DNA of 64,000 bases from Flavobacteriaceae bacterium PS02338 (GTDB taxonomy: Bacteria; Bacteroidota; Bacteroidia; Sphingobacteriales; Sphingobacteriaceae): contig JASCOD010000014.1 of the NCBI GenBank assembly GCA_029959615.1, positions 24,999 through 88,998 on the forward strand, read 5' to 3'. Positions 27,260 through 36,000 of this stretch are shown here, piece after piece. Numbering within the stretch: position 1 is the first letter of the stretch; the number at the start of each line of letters is the position of its first letter. The translations under genes and the position numbers were made by a program. The notes beneath the pieces are model-generated. The model worked only from the letters and a program-made list of their open reading frames with translations, did not search any database and had not been told where the DNA came from.

Positions 27260-28132
27260 ATGAAAACCATTATAGATTGTATCGGAAATACGCCCTTGGC
27301 AGAAATTAGGTATCTCAATACTAATCCGAACGTTAAGATTTACGCCAAACTTGAAGGTAATAATCCAGGTGGAAGCGTAAAAGATAGAGCTGCACTGAAT
27401 ATGATCCGTAGTGCGATGGAAAGGGGAGAGATTGACAAAAACACAAAGCTCATTGAAGCAACTAGTGGAAATACAGGCATCGCCTTAGCTATGATTGCTT
27501 CGATTTATGGTATTGAAATTGAATTGGTAATGCCATCTAGTTCTACTAGAGAGCGTACTTTAACCATGGAAGCATTTGGTGCGAAAGTGACTTTGCTAGA
27601 ATCGATTGAAGTCTGTAGAGATTATGCTGAAGAGAAAGGAACACAACCTGGCTATTTTTTGTTAAATCAGTTTGCTAACCCGGATAACTATCTAGCACAT
27701 TATAAAACTACGGGTCCCGAGATTTGGAATGAAACTGAGGGAAAAATCACACATTTTGTAAGTAGCATGGGGACCACTGGGAGTATCATGGGAAATTCGA
27801 GATATTTAAAAGAGAAGAATCCTGATATTCAGATTGTGGGTTGCCAACCTACAGAAGAATCTTCGATTCCAGGTATTCGCCGTTGGCCAATTGAGTATTT
27901 GCCCAAAATTTACGAACCTCAGCGGGTAGACCGAATTATGGATGTTTCTCAACAAGATGCAACTTTGGCCGCAAGAGCATTGGCAAGGAAAGAAGGTATT
28001 TTTGCAGGTATGAGCAGTGGGGGAGCATTACATTGTGCCTTGCAATTAGCAGAAGAATTAGAAAGTGGTTTAATTGTGTTTATTACTTGCGATAGAGGAG
28101 ATAGGTATTTGAGTAGCGATTTGTTTGGGTAG
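27260..28132 (+). CDS. cysM: Cysteine synthase (O-acetylserine sulfhydrylase, CysM type)
   Basis: A PLP enzyme forming cysteine from O-acetylserine and sulfide. 290 residues, the compact CysM-like length. IGNTPLAEI is at about 8-16, the PLP lysine lies in NNPGGSVKDRAA, EATSGNTGIALAMIA follows, and MGTTGSIMG is the phosphate-binding loop. It shares an operon with cysE and lies opposite the methionine operon, so it competes for sulfide. Confidence 0.92.
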   Translation: MKTIIDCIGNTPLAEIRYLNTNPNVKIYAKLEGNNPGGSVKDRAALNMIRSAMERGEIDKNTKLIEATSGNTGIALAMIASIYGIEIELVMPSSSTRERTLTMEAFGAKVTLLESIEVCRDYAEEKGTQPGYFLLNQFANPDNYLAHYKTTGPEIWNETEGKITHFVSSMGTTGSIMGNSRYLKEKNPDIQIVGCQPTEESSIPGIRRWPIEYLPKIYEPQRVDRIMDVSQQDATLAARALARKEGIFAGMSSGGALHCALQLAEELESGLIVFITCDRGDRYLSSDLFG

Positions 28133-28140
28133 ACTCTCAC

Positions 28141-28208
28141 CGTCATGTAATGGAGAAATCTTTGAACGTACATATCTAAAGATTTCTCCACTACAGTAGA
28201 AATGACGA
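28141..28208. repeat. Intergenic palindromic repeat (CGTCAT...ATGACG)
   Basis: CGTCATGTAATGGAGAAATC and GATTTCTCCACTACAGTAGA with terminal AATGACG. The GGAGAAATCTTT core matches that at 5953-6120. It sits between the convergent cysM and the PLP gene. Confidence 0.8.
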
Positions 28209-28248
28209 AGTAATAATAACTTCTGCGAATTTTACTTTCACCTATTAT

Positions 28249-29364
28249 TTAAGCTAAAGCTTGCTTCAAGTCTGCAATTAAGTCGTCAACATGTTCTAAA
28301 CCAACTGAAATTCGGATTAAATTTTGTGGAGTTTTGGTAGTGGGGCCTTCCACAGAAGCACGGTGTTCAATCAAACTTTCTACACCACCCAAACTTGTAG
28401 CCTGACTAAATATTTTTACGCTGTTTACTACTTTTCTGGCGGTATCGGCATCACCTTTGGTTAAGATAGAAAGCATACCACCAAAACCTCGCATTTGTTT
28501 CTTTACAATCTCATGTTGTGGATGCGAAGCTAATCCTGGGTAATAAACCGTTTCTACTTTAGGGTGTTCGTTTAAATAGTTGGCCAATTTCTCCGCATTT
28601 TCACAATGTCCCTTTACACGATAAGCTAACGTTTTGATACTTCTCAATAATAAAAAACAATCAAATGGAGAAGGAACAGCCCCTCCAGTTTCTTGCACGT
28701 TTTTAATTTTCTCCCAAAACTCATTCTTGGCGGCAAAAGTTAATGAACCACCTAAAACGTCGCTATGTCCACCAATGTATTTCGTAGTAGAGTGCATTAC
28801 AATATCGGCACCTAAAGCAATTGGGTTTTGTAAAATTGGAGAGGCAAAAGTACTATCCACCGCAAATATTAATTTGTGCTTCTTGGCAATTGTTGCTAAA
28901 GCTTCAATGTCACAAATCTTTAGCAGGGGATTGGAAGGTGTTTCTGCCCATAGCAATACTGTCTCAGATTTTATATATTTTTCAACTTGATCAAGGTCTG
29001 TTAAATCAACGAAATCGAAACTCAAAGTATCTGCAAAAATGGTTAGCAATTGCTTTTTAAATCCCCAATACATATCGTCGGGAGCTATAATATGGCTACC
29101 AGGTTTCAACGCCTGAAAAATGGCCATCCCCGCTGTATTTCCAGAAGAAAATGCACGAGTATCTGCACCGCCCTCTAACTCGGTAATTACTTTTTCTAAT
29201 GCAGAGCGATTTGGATTGCTTATTCTACTATACATATGACCACCAGGGTAGCCACCATCTTCGCCTCTAAAGTACGTTGTAGAAAGATGAATAGGAGAAG
29301 TAACATCTCCTGTAATCGTTTTTACTAAGTTAGAGGCGTGAATAGCAGTAGTTTCTGGCTTCAT
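28249..29364 (-). CDS. Cystathionine gamma-synthase/lyase-type PLP enzyme
   Basis: 371 residues from the ATG at 29364 (MKPETTAIHASNL). The frame is open to 29466, but a -7 box at 29392-29399 and the family N-terminus favour the shorter start. The PLP lysine lies in MHSTTKYIGGHSDVLGG, the MYSRISNPNRSALE cofactor loop is present, and it ends IRISVGLEHVDDLIADL. It acts in trans-sulfuration between cysteine and homocysteine. Whether it is a gamma-synthase, gamma-lyase or beta-lyase cannot be settled from sequence alone. Confidence 0.85.
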   Translation of the reverse strand: MKPETTAIHASNLVKTITGDVTSPIHLSTTYFRGEDGGYPGGHMYSRISNPNRSALEKVITELEGGADTRAFSSGNTAGMAIFQALKPGSHIIAPDDMYWGFKKQLLTIFADTLSFDFVDLTDLDQVEKYIKSETVLLWAETPSNPLLKICDIEALATIAKKHKLIFAVDSTFASPILQNPIALGADIVMHSTTKYIGGHSDVLGGSLTFAAKNEFWEKIKNVQETGGAVPSPFDCFLLLRSIKTLAYRVKGHCENAEKLANYLNEHPKVETVYYPGLASHPQHEIVKKQMRGFGGMLSILTKGDADTARKVVNSVKIFSQATSLGGVESLIEHRASVEGPTTKTPQNLIRISVGLEHVDDLIADLKQALA

Positions 29365-29391
29365 AGTAATTATATTGATAAGTGATGAAAA

Positions 29392-29399
29392 CAAATGTA
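29392..29399 (-). promoter_or_regulatory. Candidate -7 box (TACATTTG) for the trans-sulfuration gene
   Basis: A TAnnTTTG match on the minus strand, 27 bases upstream of the ATG at 29364. Confidence 0.5.
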
Positions 29400-29583
29400 G
29401 AGTAAATAGCTTAAATACTTTATTTTTGGCAGGATTTATGTGAAGAGTTTCACGAAAATTACACAAAGATTGAAGAAGTTTTCGACGGAAATTTTACTTC
29501 TACTTTGAAAAATAAACAAAAAATGAAGCCATCCCGATATATTGGGAGAGTTTCATCGCAATTGAAAACAAAATCAAAAACAG

Positions 29584-30075
29584 ATGAAAAGATTAATTTT
29601 AGCTATGGCTTTATTCTCTGCATCATTAGTGGTGTTAGAAAGCTGTTCTCCGAAAACTACAACAGGTGCACCTGCGGTTAGAAGAGGTAATGTTACAGGT
29701 AATTGGATGTTAAACAATATTACCTTCGAAGGTATTCCTGATGTAGCAGTAAGATCATTTTTGGGCGAAAGCTCTTATAAATGTTTTATAGGAAGTACTT
29801 GGAGCTTGACCAATAGCGGTAACGGCAGTTACAGTTTGCCTACTAGCGCTAGCTGCTCTGCTAAAACTCAAACTATTTTCTGGTCGGTAAGTGCAGCAGA
29901 TGAAACCTTTCAATTTAAAAAATTATATGAAGGAGAAAAAGCAAAGAATGTAACAGAAGGTTATCGTCTGGTGTTAACAAGTGCAGATGATAACACAATG
30001 ACCATTAAATCTCCGATAGAATACAGTGGAAAAACTGCTTACGTAGTGATGAACTTCGTGAAAGCAGTAAAATAA
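29584..30075 (+). CDS. Lipocalin-like lipoprotein
   Basis: 163 residues with a lipoprotein signal peptide (MKRLILAMALFSASLVVLES, cleavage before Cys21 in LESC-S). The globular part starts GNVTGNWMLNNITFEG and has beta-strand alternation, SSYKCFIGSTWSLTNSGNG and a TIFWSVS strand, as in Bacteroidota lipocalin-family lipoproteins. It probably sits in the outer membrane facing the periplasm. The ligand is unknown. A strong terminator follows, so it is likely monocistronic. Confidence 0.75.
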   Translation: MKRLILAMALFSASLVVLESCSPKTTTGAPAVRRGNVTGNWMLNNITFEGIPDVAVRSFLGESSYKCFIGSTWSLTNSGNGSYSLPTSASCSAKTQTIFWSVSAADETFQFKKLYEGEKAKNVTEGYRLVLTSADDNTMTIKSPIEYSGKTAYVVMNFVKAVK

Positions 30076-30101
30076 TTATCCATCAAATTCAAAAATATTT
30101 G

Positions 30102-30137
30102 AAGCCAGAAGCATTTATGCTTCTGGCTTTTTTTTAA
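30102..30137 (+). terminator. Rho-independent terminator after the lipocalin gene
   Basis: AAGCCAGAAGCAT pairs perfectly with ATGCTTCTGGCTT across a TT loop, followed by a T-run. Confidence 0.92.
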
Positions 30138-30151
30138 ACGTATAAATACGT
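30138..30151. promoter_or_regulatory. Perfect 14-base palindrome ACGTATAAATACGT before the stress SDR
   Basis: ACGTAT-AA-ATACGT is symmetric and lies 89 bases before the SDR ATG. Twelve of its bases recur at 31207-31218 before the next gene group, which suggests a shared regulator site. Confidence 0.4.
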
Positions 30152-30240
30152 GAAAATATCAGTATTTACTCTTGAAAGCTAATTCTAAGGAACTTTTCCC
30201 TTACTTAATCGTTCAGCTTTATATGATTAGTAAGAATGCT

Positions 30241-31125
30241 ATGAAAGAAAACATTGATCCAAAAGAATTATTTCCAGCACCACCATTTAAAACTCCTAAA
30301 CAAAGATATCCAGGTACAGAAGATCAAATGAAACCCAAAGCCGATCACGGCGAAGAAAGCTATGTTGGTTATGGTCGTTTCTTGGATAAGAAAGTAATTA
30401 TCACAGGTGGAGATTCTGGAATTGGCAGGGCAGTAGCTATTGCATTTGCAAGGGAGGGAGCTGATGTTTTAATTAGTTATTTGGCAGATATAGAAGATAA
30501 AGATGCAGAAGAAACTGCTGATTATGTAAGAAAAGCAGGCAGAAAAGCAGTACTTATGAAAGGTGACATCACAGATGAAAAGCAATGTAAAGCTATCATC
30601 AATAAAGCAGTTAAGGAGTTTGGTAAAATTGACGTACTCATCAATAATGCTGCTTTTCATATCAGTAGAAAGAAGATCGAAGAAATTCCAAGTGACGAGT
30701 GGAATTTAACCTTTGATACCAACGTAAATGCCATATTTTACCTTTGCAAAGCAGCGATACCACATATGCCAAAGGGTAGCAGTATCATCAATACTGCGTC
30801 GGTAGTGGCATTTGATCCATCTGAAGATTTGTTGCCATATTCTGCTACTAAAAGTGCAGTAGTCAATTTGACTGCAAATCTTAGTCAAATTTTGCTTAAG
30901 CAAGGCAAGGGGATTAGGGTAAACGCAGTTGCACCAGGACCAATTTGGACACCATTAATTCCTGCCACTAAATTTAACGTAGAAACTTTTGGTAAAAACA
31001 CGGCAATGGAACGTCCTGGTCAGCCAGTAGAAGTTGCTCCTGCATTTTTGTTCTTGGCTTCGGCCGATGCTAGTTTTATCTCAGGTGCTATATTGCCTGT
31101 AACAGGAGGTAGAATTACAATTTAA
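30241..31125 (+). CDS. General-stress-type short-chain dehydrogenase/reductase
   Basis: 294 residues from the ATG at 30241. The frame is open from a TTG at 30172, but that adds a poorly conserved lead. The N-terminal MKPKADHGEESYVGYGRF stretch is typical of GSP39/YghA-like SDRs. The NAD(P) motif is TGGDSGIGRAVAIAF, NNAA is present, and the catalytic residues are Ser in NTASVV and Tyr/Lys in YSATKSAV. Cytoplasmic; substrate unknown. It opens a region rich in stress genes. Confidence 0.88.
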   Translation: MKENIDPKELFPAPPFKTPKQRYPGTEDQMKPKADHGEESYVGYGRFLDKKVIITGGDSGIGRAVAIAFAREGADVLISYLADIEDKDAEETADYVRKAGRKAVLMKGDITDEKQCKAIINKAVKEFGKIDVLINNAAFHISRKKIEEIPSDEWNLTFDTNVNAIFYLCKAAIPHMPKGSSIINTASVVAFDPSEDLLPYSATKSAVVNLTANLSQILLKQGKGIRVNAVAPGPIWTPLIPATKFNVETFGKNTAMERPGQPVEVAPAFLFLASADASFISGAILPVTGGRITI

Positions 31126-31206
31126 TAAATCGGTAGCATTAGATTAAAGCATCGATTTTAAACCTACTATTCTTGGAGTTAAGTTCAATCGCTACAATTA
31201 AAACAA

Positions 31207-31218
31207 GTATTTATACGT
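31207..31218. promoter_or_regulatory. GTATTTATACGT motif before the DUF892-like/regulator group
   Basis: The reverse complement, ACGTATAAATAC, is contained in the palindrome at 30138-30151. It lies 109 bases before the ATG at 31328. Confidence 0.35.
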
Positions 31219-31327
31219 TGTTTTTTAGTATAAATATCCTTTTTAAGATAAATATGATATCGGATATTAGTTAATGCAAATCATCACGTAGTGAGATGGT
31301 TATTCTTTGATTATTAATTAGTTAGTT

Positions 31328-31864
31328 ATGGTGAACGCAATTCAATCTAATACTTCAAAAGGGGAAACGCTCAACAAAGGAGATTTAAGAAAAAAATCTT
31401 TGATAGACAGTGTGCAGTTGGTATATGCTGCAGAGCAACAATGGATTACAGTATTACCTATTTTGCAATTGGCCGTAGGTTCTGATGATTTAATAGAATT
31501 AATTGATAAATTTCAAAAAGAAGGAAAAAATCATCTTCATAGGTTAGAAAGTATTTTTGAAGCTTTGAATGTGGAAGTGCTTAAAATTGAAAACAAAGAT
31601 ATGGAGGTGTTGATTGAGGAATGCTATGATATTATTGACATTACTCCTCGTTTAAGTTTTATTCGAGACGCCGGTTTAATCGTAGGTATGCAGCAGGCTC
31701 AACAATATCAAATAACCGCTTATACTTCTTTATTAGCTCAGGCGATAGAATTGCAAGATCAAAAAGTAATTAACTTGTTGAAAATCATCATTCATAATAA
31801 ACAACAAGAAGAAGAACAGTTGGCAATGGCAGACGCCGGTACAATGCTAGATGAAATAACTTAA
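31328..31864 (+). CDS. DUF892-like (YciF-type) helical protein, ferritin-like fold
   Basis: 178 residues, all helical. It shares the YciE/YciF layout with the gene at 38998: SLIDSVQLVYAAEQQWITVL aligns with the DELKDILGAEKQLL helix, and KNHLHRLESIFEALN with the second helix. The iron-ligand-like HHAETEEQ of the other copy is replaced by QKEGKNHL, so metal binding may be lost. It lies four bases from a lone receiver gene, followed by a kinase-regulator pair, so it may be a sensor partner or output. Confidence 0.6.
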   Translation: MVNAIQSNTSKGETLNKGDLRKKSLIDSVQLVYAAEQQWITVLPILQLAVGSDDLIELIDKFQKEGKNHLHRLESIFEALNVEVLKIENKDMEVLIEECYDIIDITPRLSFIRDAGLIVGMQQAQQYQITAYTSLLAQAIELQDQKVINLLKIIIHNKQQEEEQLAMADAGTMLDEIT

Positions 31865-31867
31865 TAG

Positions 31868-32251
31868 ATGACAAGTATACCCGTTGCAATTAATCTAAAA
31901 CGTAAACTGCTTATTTTCGAAGAAGAGGACAGTATGCAAACGATTTTATCTGAAGCATTTTTACCTGAAAAATTCCAGGTAGAGTTTGTTTCCAGAAATG
32001 CGATAGGTATTTGTAATTTTTCGAAACCAGAACTAATTTTGTTAGACTACAATTCTGCTCCTTCGCAAAACGGAGAAAACTTATGCGAAAGAATCAAAGC
32101 GATATTTCCAGGCACCCCATTAATCGTGATTTCGGCCTATCCATTAAATAATTTAGGTAGCTATAATAATCATATAGACTTGTTTATAGCTAAACCATTT
32201 GATCTCAATTACTTTTTGAATTGTATAGAAAGTTGTCTACTTGAGAGCTAG
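31868..32251 (+). CDS. Stand-alone response-regulator receiver domain
   Basis: 127 residues comprising one receiver domain and no output domain. Acidic cluster EEED at about 19-22, phosphoacceptor Asp in LILLDYNSAP, switch Ser in LIVISAY and Lys in FIAKPF are all present, so phosphorylation is plausible. It lies between the DUF892-like gene (four-base gap) and the PAS kinase gene (52-base gap). It probably acts as a diffusible phosphate acceptor for that kinase or another. Confidence 0.8.
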   Translation: MTSIPVAINLKRKLLIFEEEDSMQTILSEAFLPEKFQVEFVSRNAIGICNFSKPELILLDYNSAPSQNGENLCERIKAIFPGTPLIVISAYPLNNLGSYNNHIDLFIAKPFDLNYFLNCIESCLLES

Positions 32252-32303
32252 TATCTGTGAGATTTATTATATTTAATCATGCAAGTTATTCCTAAGTACA
32301 TTT

Positions 32304-33422
32304 ATGGATAAGGAAAAAGATTTTGAAATTGTTGATCAACAGCTAGATCAAATATTGATAACAGATTTTGAACTCGATTCGACAGTGTTTTCTAAGATAG
32401 CAGATGCCGTACCAGATATGCTTTACGTTACGGATATCCAACAGATGAGAAAAGTGTATTCTAATACTCGCATACATCAGTTATTTAAACTTAGTAGGAA
32501 GGAAATAAGTGATATGGGATTGCTTTTTTTTGAAAAAATTGTACATCCAGCGGATCAACACAAGTATTTTCAGAGTATCCAAAATTTGAAGTTGGCAAAA
32601 GATGAAGATTTGGATATATTAAATTACCGAATTATCGATTATCAAGGTAAAATACATTGGCTTGCTACGAAACGAAAAGTATTAAAACGTGATAAATTTG
32701 GTGTGCCGATAGAAATTATTGGCATTTCTCAAGACATAACCGAACAAATAGAACTTAATGAAGAGCGACAACGCTTAATTGATGAGCAGACAAAGTTGAA
32801 GGCAGTGCAGCAAAGAAGGTTATTCAAGGCAATTATCAATGCACAGGAAGAAGAACGCAGAAACATCGCAGAAAATCTACATAACGAAATTGGGCAATTG
32901 TTGTTTGCAGCGCAGTTAAAATTAGGGCCTTCTGAGAGTGAAAGTAGAAATTTGATTAATACAGCAATTAAAAAAGTAAGAGAGGTCTCTTTTGAGCTTA
33001 CACCAGTTTTATTAAGTGACATGGGGCTTGAGGTAGCTTTGAAGGACATGCTTGAAAGAAAACTTGATAGCCAACAAATTACTTTTAACTTCAGTTTTCA
33101 TATTAAAGATCATCGTTTGAATAATAATATGGAAGTAGTCATCTACCGTATTATACAAGAATTACTAAATAATACAGTGAGACACGCTAAAGCAAATCAT
33201 GTGAATGTACTTATTATGCAAAAAGGTGAAGAACTGTACGTAAGTAAAACTGATAATGGTGTAGGCATGGACAAAAGTATATTATCAGACCCCAAAAAAG
33301 GTTTCGGTTTAAAGAGTATCGTAAATCGTTTACATATACTTAATGGAGTTTTCGAAATTTTTTCTACTCCTAATAAAGGAACAAAAATATTAATGAATAT
33401 CCCTCTAAATGGCGCAGAATAA
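32304..33422 (+). CDS. PAS-domain sensor histidine kinase (HisKA_3 / NarX-type), cytoplasmic
   Basis: 372 residues without transmembrane segments. A PAS/PAC domain covers about 25-150 (ADAVPDMLYVTD, ISQDITEQ), followed by a charged helical linker. HisKA_3 is centred on the phosphoacceptor His in RNIAENLHNEIGQLL (about 196). The HATPase part has the N-box ELLNNTVRHAKANHV and the G-box DNGVGMD ... GFGLKSI. The partner is the LuxR-type regulator whose gene overlaps its last 14 bases. The signal is unknown. Confidence 0.88.
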   Translation: MDKEKDFEIVDQQLDQILITDFELDSTVFSKIADAVPDMLYVTDIQQMRKVYSNTRIHQLFKLSRKEISDMGLLFFEKIVHPADQHKYFQSIQNLKLAKDEDLDILNYRIIDYQGKIHWLATKRKVLKRDKFGVPIEIIGISQDITEQIELNEERQRLIDEQTKLKAVQQRRLFKAIINAQEEERRNIAENLHNEIGQLLFAAQLKLGPSESESRNLINTAIKKVREVSFELTPVLLSDMGLEVALKDMLERKLDSQQITFNFSFHIKDHRLNNNMEVVIYRIIQELLNNTVRHAKANHVNVLIMQKGEELYVSKTDNGVGMDKSILSDPKKGFGLKSIVNRLHILNGVFEIFSTPNKGTKILMNIPLNGAE

Positions 33423-34095
33423 TAAAAAAACTAATATCTTATTGGCAGATGACCACCACTTGGTAAGAGATGGCATTAAGTCTTTATTGATTAAATACGA
33501 TGATTTTAACGTGGTTGGAGAAGGTGCTGATGGGGTTGAATTATTAAAGACTATCGAGCATACGGAAGAACCGATCGACTTGATATTAGCTGATATTAAT
33601 ATGCCCAATATGAATGGTTTAGAATTATGTCAGCATATTACCAATAATTATCCGCATACTAAAGTGATCATTTTATCGATGCTGGATCACGAAAAATATG
33701 TTTCGCAGGCGTTAAAGGCTGGAGCTAAGGGCTATTTGCTTAAAAGTGTGAATGAAGAGGAACTTGTTTTTGCTATTAGGCAAGTAATGAATAACTTGTT
33801 TTATGTATGTTCGGAATTGACCCATCAACTACTTAGTAAGACATTGATTAGCGGACAAGTAAACGTCAAGTCTCTTGCTGATAATGCAGAAAAAGTTGAT
33901 TTTTCGAGTAGAGAAATAGAAATATTAGAATTAATAGCAGAAGGATATACCAATGTGGAAATAGCTGATAAGTTGTTCACTAGTAAACGTACTGTCGAGG
34001 GCCATCGTTTACAGATGATTACCAAAACAGGCGTAAGAAATACTGCTGCTCTGGTTAAATTTTGCATTACCAATGGAATTTTGCATTACGCTTAG
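33409..34095 (+). CDS. NarL/LuxR-type response regulator
   Basis: 228 residues. The receiver covers about 1-125 with DDHH acidic residues, phosphoacceptor Asp in LILADINMPNMNG, switch Ser in ILSML and Lys in YLLKSV. The C-terminal LuxR HTH covers about 165-222 (FSSREIEILELIAEGYTNVE, IADKLFTSKRTVEGHRLQ). The start overlaps the kinase gene by 14 bases. It is paralogous to the regulator at 43514. The stop overlaps the end of the opposing 80-residue gene. Confidence 0.92.
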   Translation: MAQNNKKTNILLADDHHLVRDGIKSLLIKYDDFNVVGEGADGVELLKTIEHTEEPIDLILADINMPNMNGLELCQHITNNYPHTKVIILSMLDHEKYVSQALKAGAKGYLLKSVNEEELVFAIRQVMNNLFYVCSELTHQLLSKTLISGQVNVKSLADNAEKVDFSSREIEILELIAEGYTNVEIADKLFTSKRTVEGHRLQMITKTGVRNTAALVKFCITNGILHYA

Positions 34096-34334
34096 GGCGG
34101 TGTAATTTTTTCATCAATTTTTGAGCCAATATTTTGTATCGTTTTATCATCTAAATCGCCCCAAAGTTGCTCCCAAGTTCCGTAAGTTTCGTTTCTTAAT
34201 TGCGCAAGTTCGGTTTCACCAATATGGCACGAATAATAAGGTACACCATCTGTTGTTTCTAGTTGTAATACTTTAATGTGTTTTTCTTTACCGTCAATAT
34301 CGGCAATAATGTAAAATTCTGTTGTCGAGTCCAT
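34092..34334 (-). CDS. Small acidic protein of unknown function, 80 residues
   Basis: MDSTTEFYIIADIDGKEKHI begins an alternation of beta strands, then a Trp-rich helix (TYGTWEQLWGDLDD). The opposing regulator's stop overlaps its own by four bases. The coherent amphipathic composition and ATG start support it as a real gene. No family recognised. Confidence 0.6.
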   Translation of the reverse strand: MDSTTEFYIIADIDGKEKHIKVLQLETTDGVPYYSCHIGETELAQLRNETYGTWEQLWGDLDDKTIQNIGSKIDEKITPP

Positions 34335-34447
34335 AGCAATGTTTCTTTTATAACATTGTATAGAGGTTTTAGTTTGAGAGATGATTGCATTAAACGTAAA
34401 ACATCTATCCTTAAAAAATTGTTATTCATTTTTAAACCATTTCTAAT

Positions 34448-35926
34448 ATGAGGATCACAGTTAATAGAAAGCCTGTAAAGGTTTATCCAGACCCCAAAAG
34501 AGTAATAGCACGTTTTTTTTACAATGGCGATGAAAGAGCTAGAGAGGTAATTTCTAAAGTTACCAGCCTTACAGAAAAGCAAATATTCGGTATTGTATCA
34601 CCGCTATTGCAAGAGTTCTCTAAACGGCACAGGAATATCACCAAGGTTTTTTTAAAGCACTGTAAAAAAATACAGTGGCTAATAGAAGAAATGGGGATCG
34701 ATTACAAGGAAATGGATGAATTTACTAAATATCTGATTGGTTCTTATTTTACTCACGAGTATTCCATTGAATCTGCTGCATTTTTTAACCCCTCAATCGT
34801 GGAAGACCCAGATCAAACGAATTTGGTAGAAGGAGAAAAACGTGTAATTATTAGTTTTAGAGCGGTAGGAGAGGGACATATTTCGTCTGTGGTTTTTAGG
34901 AGCGCATTGTTGGATGCGCATAATAATATTCATGTATTGCCAGCAGGTAATTATATTGATGAAGCTGAAGTAGTAAAAAATGCCATCTATAACAAAAGAC
35001 TGTTCCTCAAAAAAGCGGCAGATGCTAGTATTTCCATGAATGTAATTGCCAATATCAATGCAAATTTGGGAGAAAAATTTGATTATCCACAATTGCGTAA
35101 ATTAGTGGTAGAGGCGAAAGAGCAACAAAAGGAAGATACGGATAAATTAGAATATGATCGGATACTTTGGTTGTCGGATACCTATCACGAAATTTGCTTT
35201 TCTAAAGATACTGATATCTCAGATCGTGTGATTTTTCCAATATCAGAATTGGAACGTAAGGGAATAGAAGATGCTCGTTTTGTACGCTTTACCAAAGACG
35301 ATGGTAGTATTATTTACTACGGAACATATACGGCATTTGATGGAGCATTTATTATCCCTAAACTGATGCAAACTACCGATTTTTACGACTTTAAGGTTAG
35401 CCCTTTGCATGGAAAGGGTGCACAGAATAAGAACTTAGCACTGTTTCCTAAAAAGATAAATGGAAAGTATGCAATGATGTCAAGAATTGATGGCTGGAAT
35501 AATTATTTGATGTACTCCGATAGAATTACCGTTTGGGACCAGCCTGTCAAATTGCAGTCGCCATTATATTCTTGGGAGTTTATCCAAATAGGAAATTGTG
35601 GTTCACCTATAGAAACTGAAGCTGGATGGTTAATTATTACCCATGGTGTTGGGCCAATGCGTAGGTATTGCTTAGGAGCGAGTTTACTAAATTTAATTGA
35701 TCCATCTATAGAAATTGGCCGGTTGCACGAACCGTTATTGGTACCAAATCCAGATGAAAGGGAAGGTTATGTACCTAATGTATTGTACTCTTGCGGTTCT
35801 ATTATCCATAATGGAGAATTGATAATTCCTTATGGTTTATCTGATTACTGTTCTTCATTTGCTACCGTTAATTTAGAGCGTTTGTTAGAACGAATTATGG
35901 AAACTAATAATGGAAGTGCAGTTTAA
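34448..35926 (+). CDS. GH130-family beta-mannoside phosphorylase/hydrolase with N-terminal extension
   Basis: 492 residues. The N-terminal about 105 residues are helical and charged. The five-bladed propeller domain then follows, with GIEDARFVRF, IIYYGTYTAFDG, MMSRIDGWNN and GWLIITHGVGPMRRYCLGA, matching glycoside hydrolase family 130. Such enzymes act on beta-1,2- or beta-1,4-linked mannosides, mostly by phosphorolysis. The extension distinguishes it from the shorter copy at 47609. Its terminator is shared with the convergent GT4 gene, suggesting a linked glycan role. Confidence 0.82.
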   Translation: MRITVNRKPVKVYPDPKRVIARFFYNGDERAREVISKVTSLTEKQIFGIVSPLLQEFSKRHRNITKVFLKHCKKIQWLIEEMGIDYKEMDEFTKYLIGSYFTHEYSIESAAFFNPSIVEDPDQTNLVEGEKRVIISFRAVGEGHISSVVFRSALLDAHNNIHVLPAGNYIDEAEVVKNAIYNKRLFLKKAADASISMNVIANINANLGEKFDYPQLRKLVVEAKEQQKEDTDKLEYDRILWLSDTYHEICFSKDTDISDRVIFPISELERKGIEDARFVRFTKDDGSIIYYGTYTAFDGAFIIPKLMQTTDFYDFKVSPLHGKGAQNKNLALFPKKINGKYAMMSRIDGWNNYLMYSDRITVWDQPVKLQSPLYSWEFIQIGNCGSPIETEAGWLIITHGVGPMRRYCLGASLLNLIDPSIEIGRLHEPLLVPNPDEREGYVPNVLYSCGSIIHNGELIIPYGLSDYCSSFATVNLERLLERIMETNNGSAV

Positions 35927-35946
35927 ACGATTTTAACTCAAATCAT

Positions 35947-35987
35947 AAAAAAGCCTTCGTTTCAATTAGGAACGAAGGCTTTTTTTA
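35947..35987. terminator. Bidirectional terminator between GH130 and the GT4 fusion gene
   Basis: AAAAAAGCCTTCGTT pairs with AACGAAGGCTTTTTT across TCAATTAGG, with A and T runs for both directions. Confidence 0.9.
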
Positions 35988-36000
35988 TGGATAATGATTT

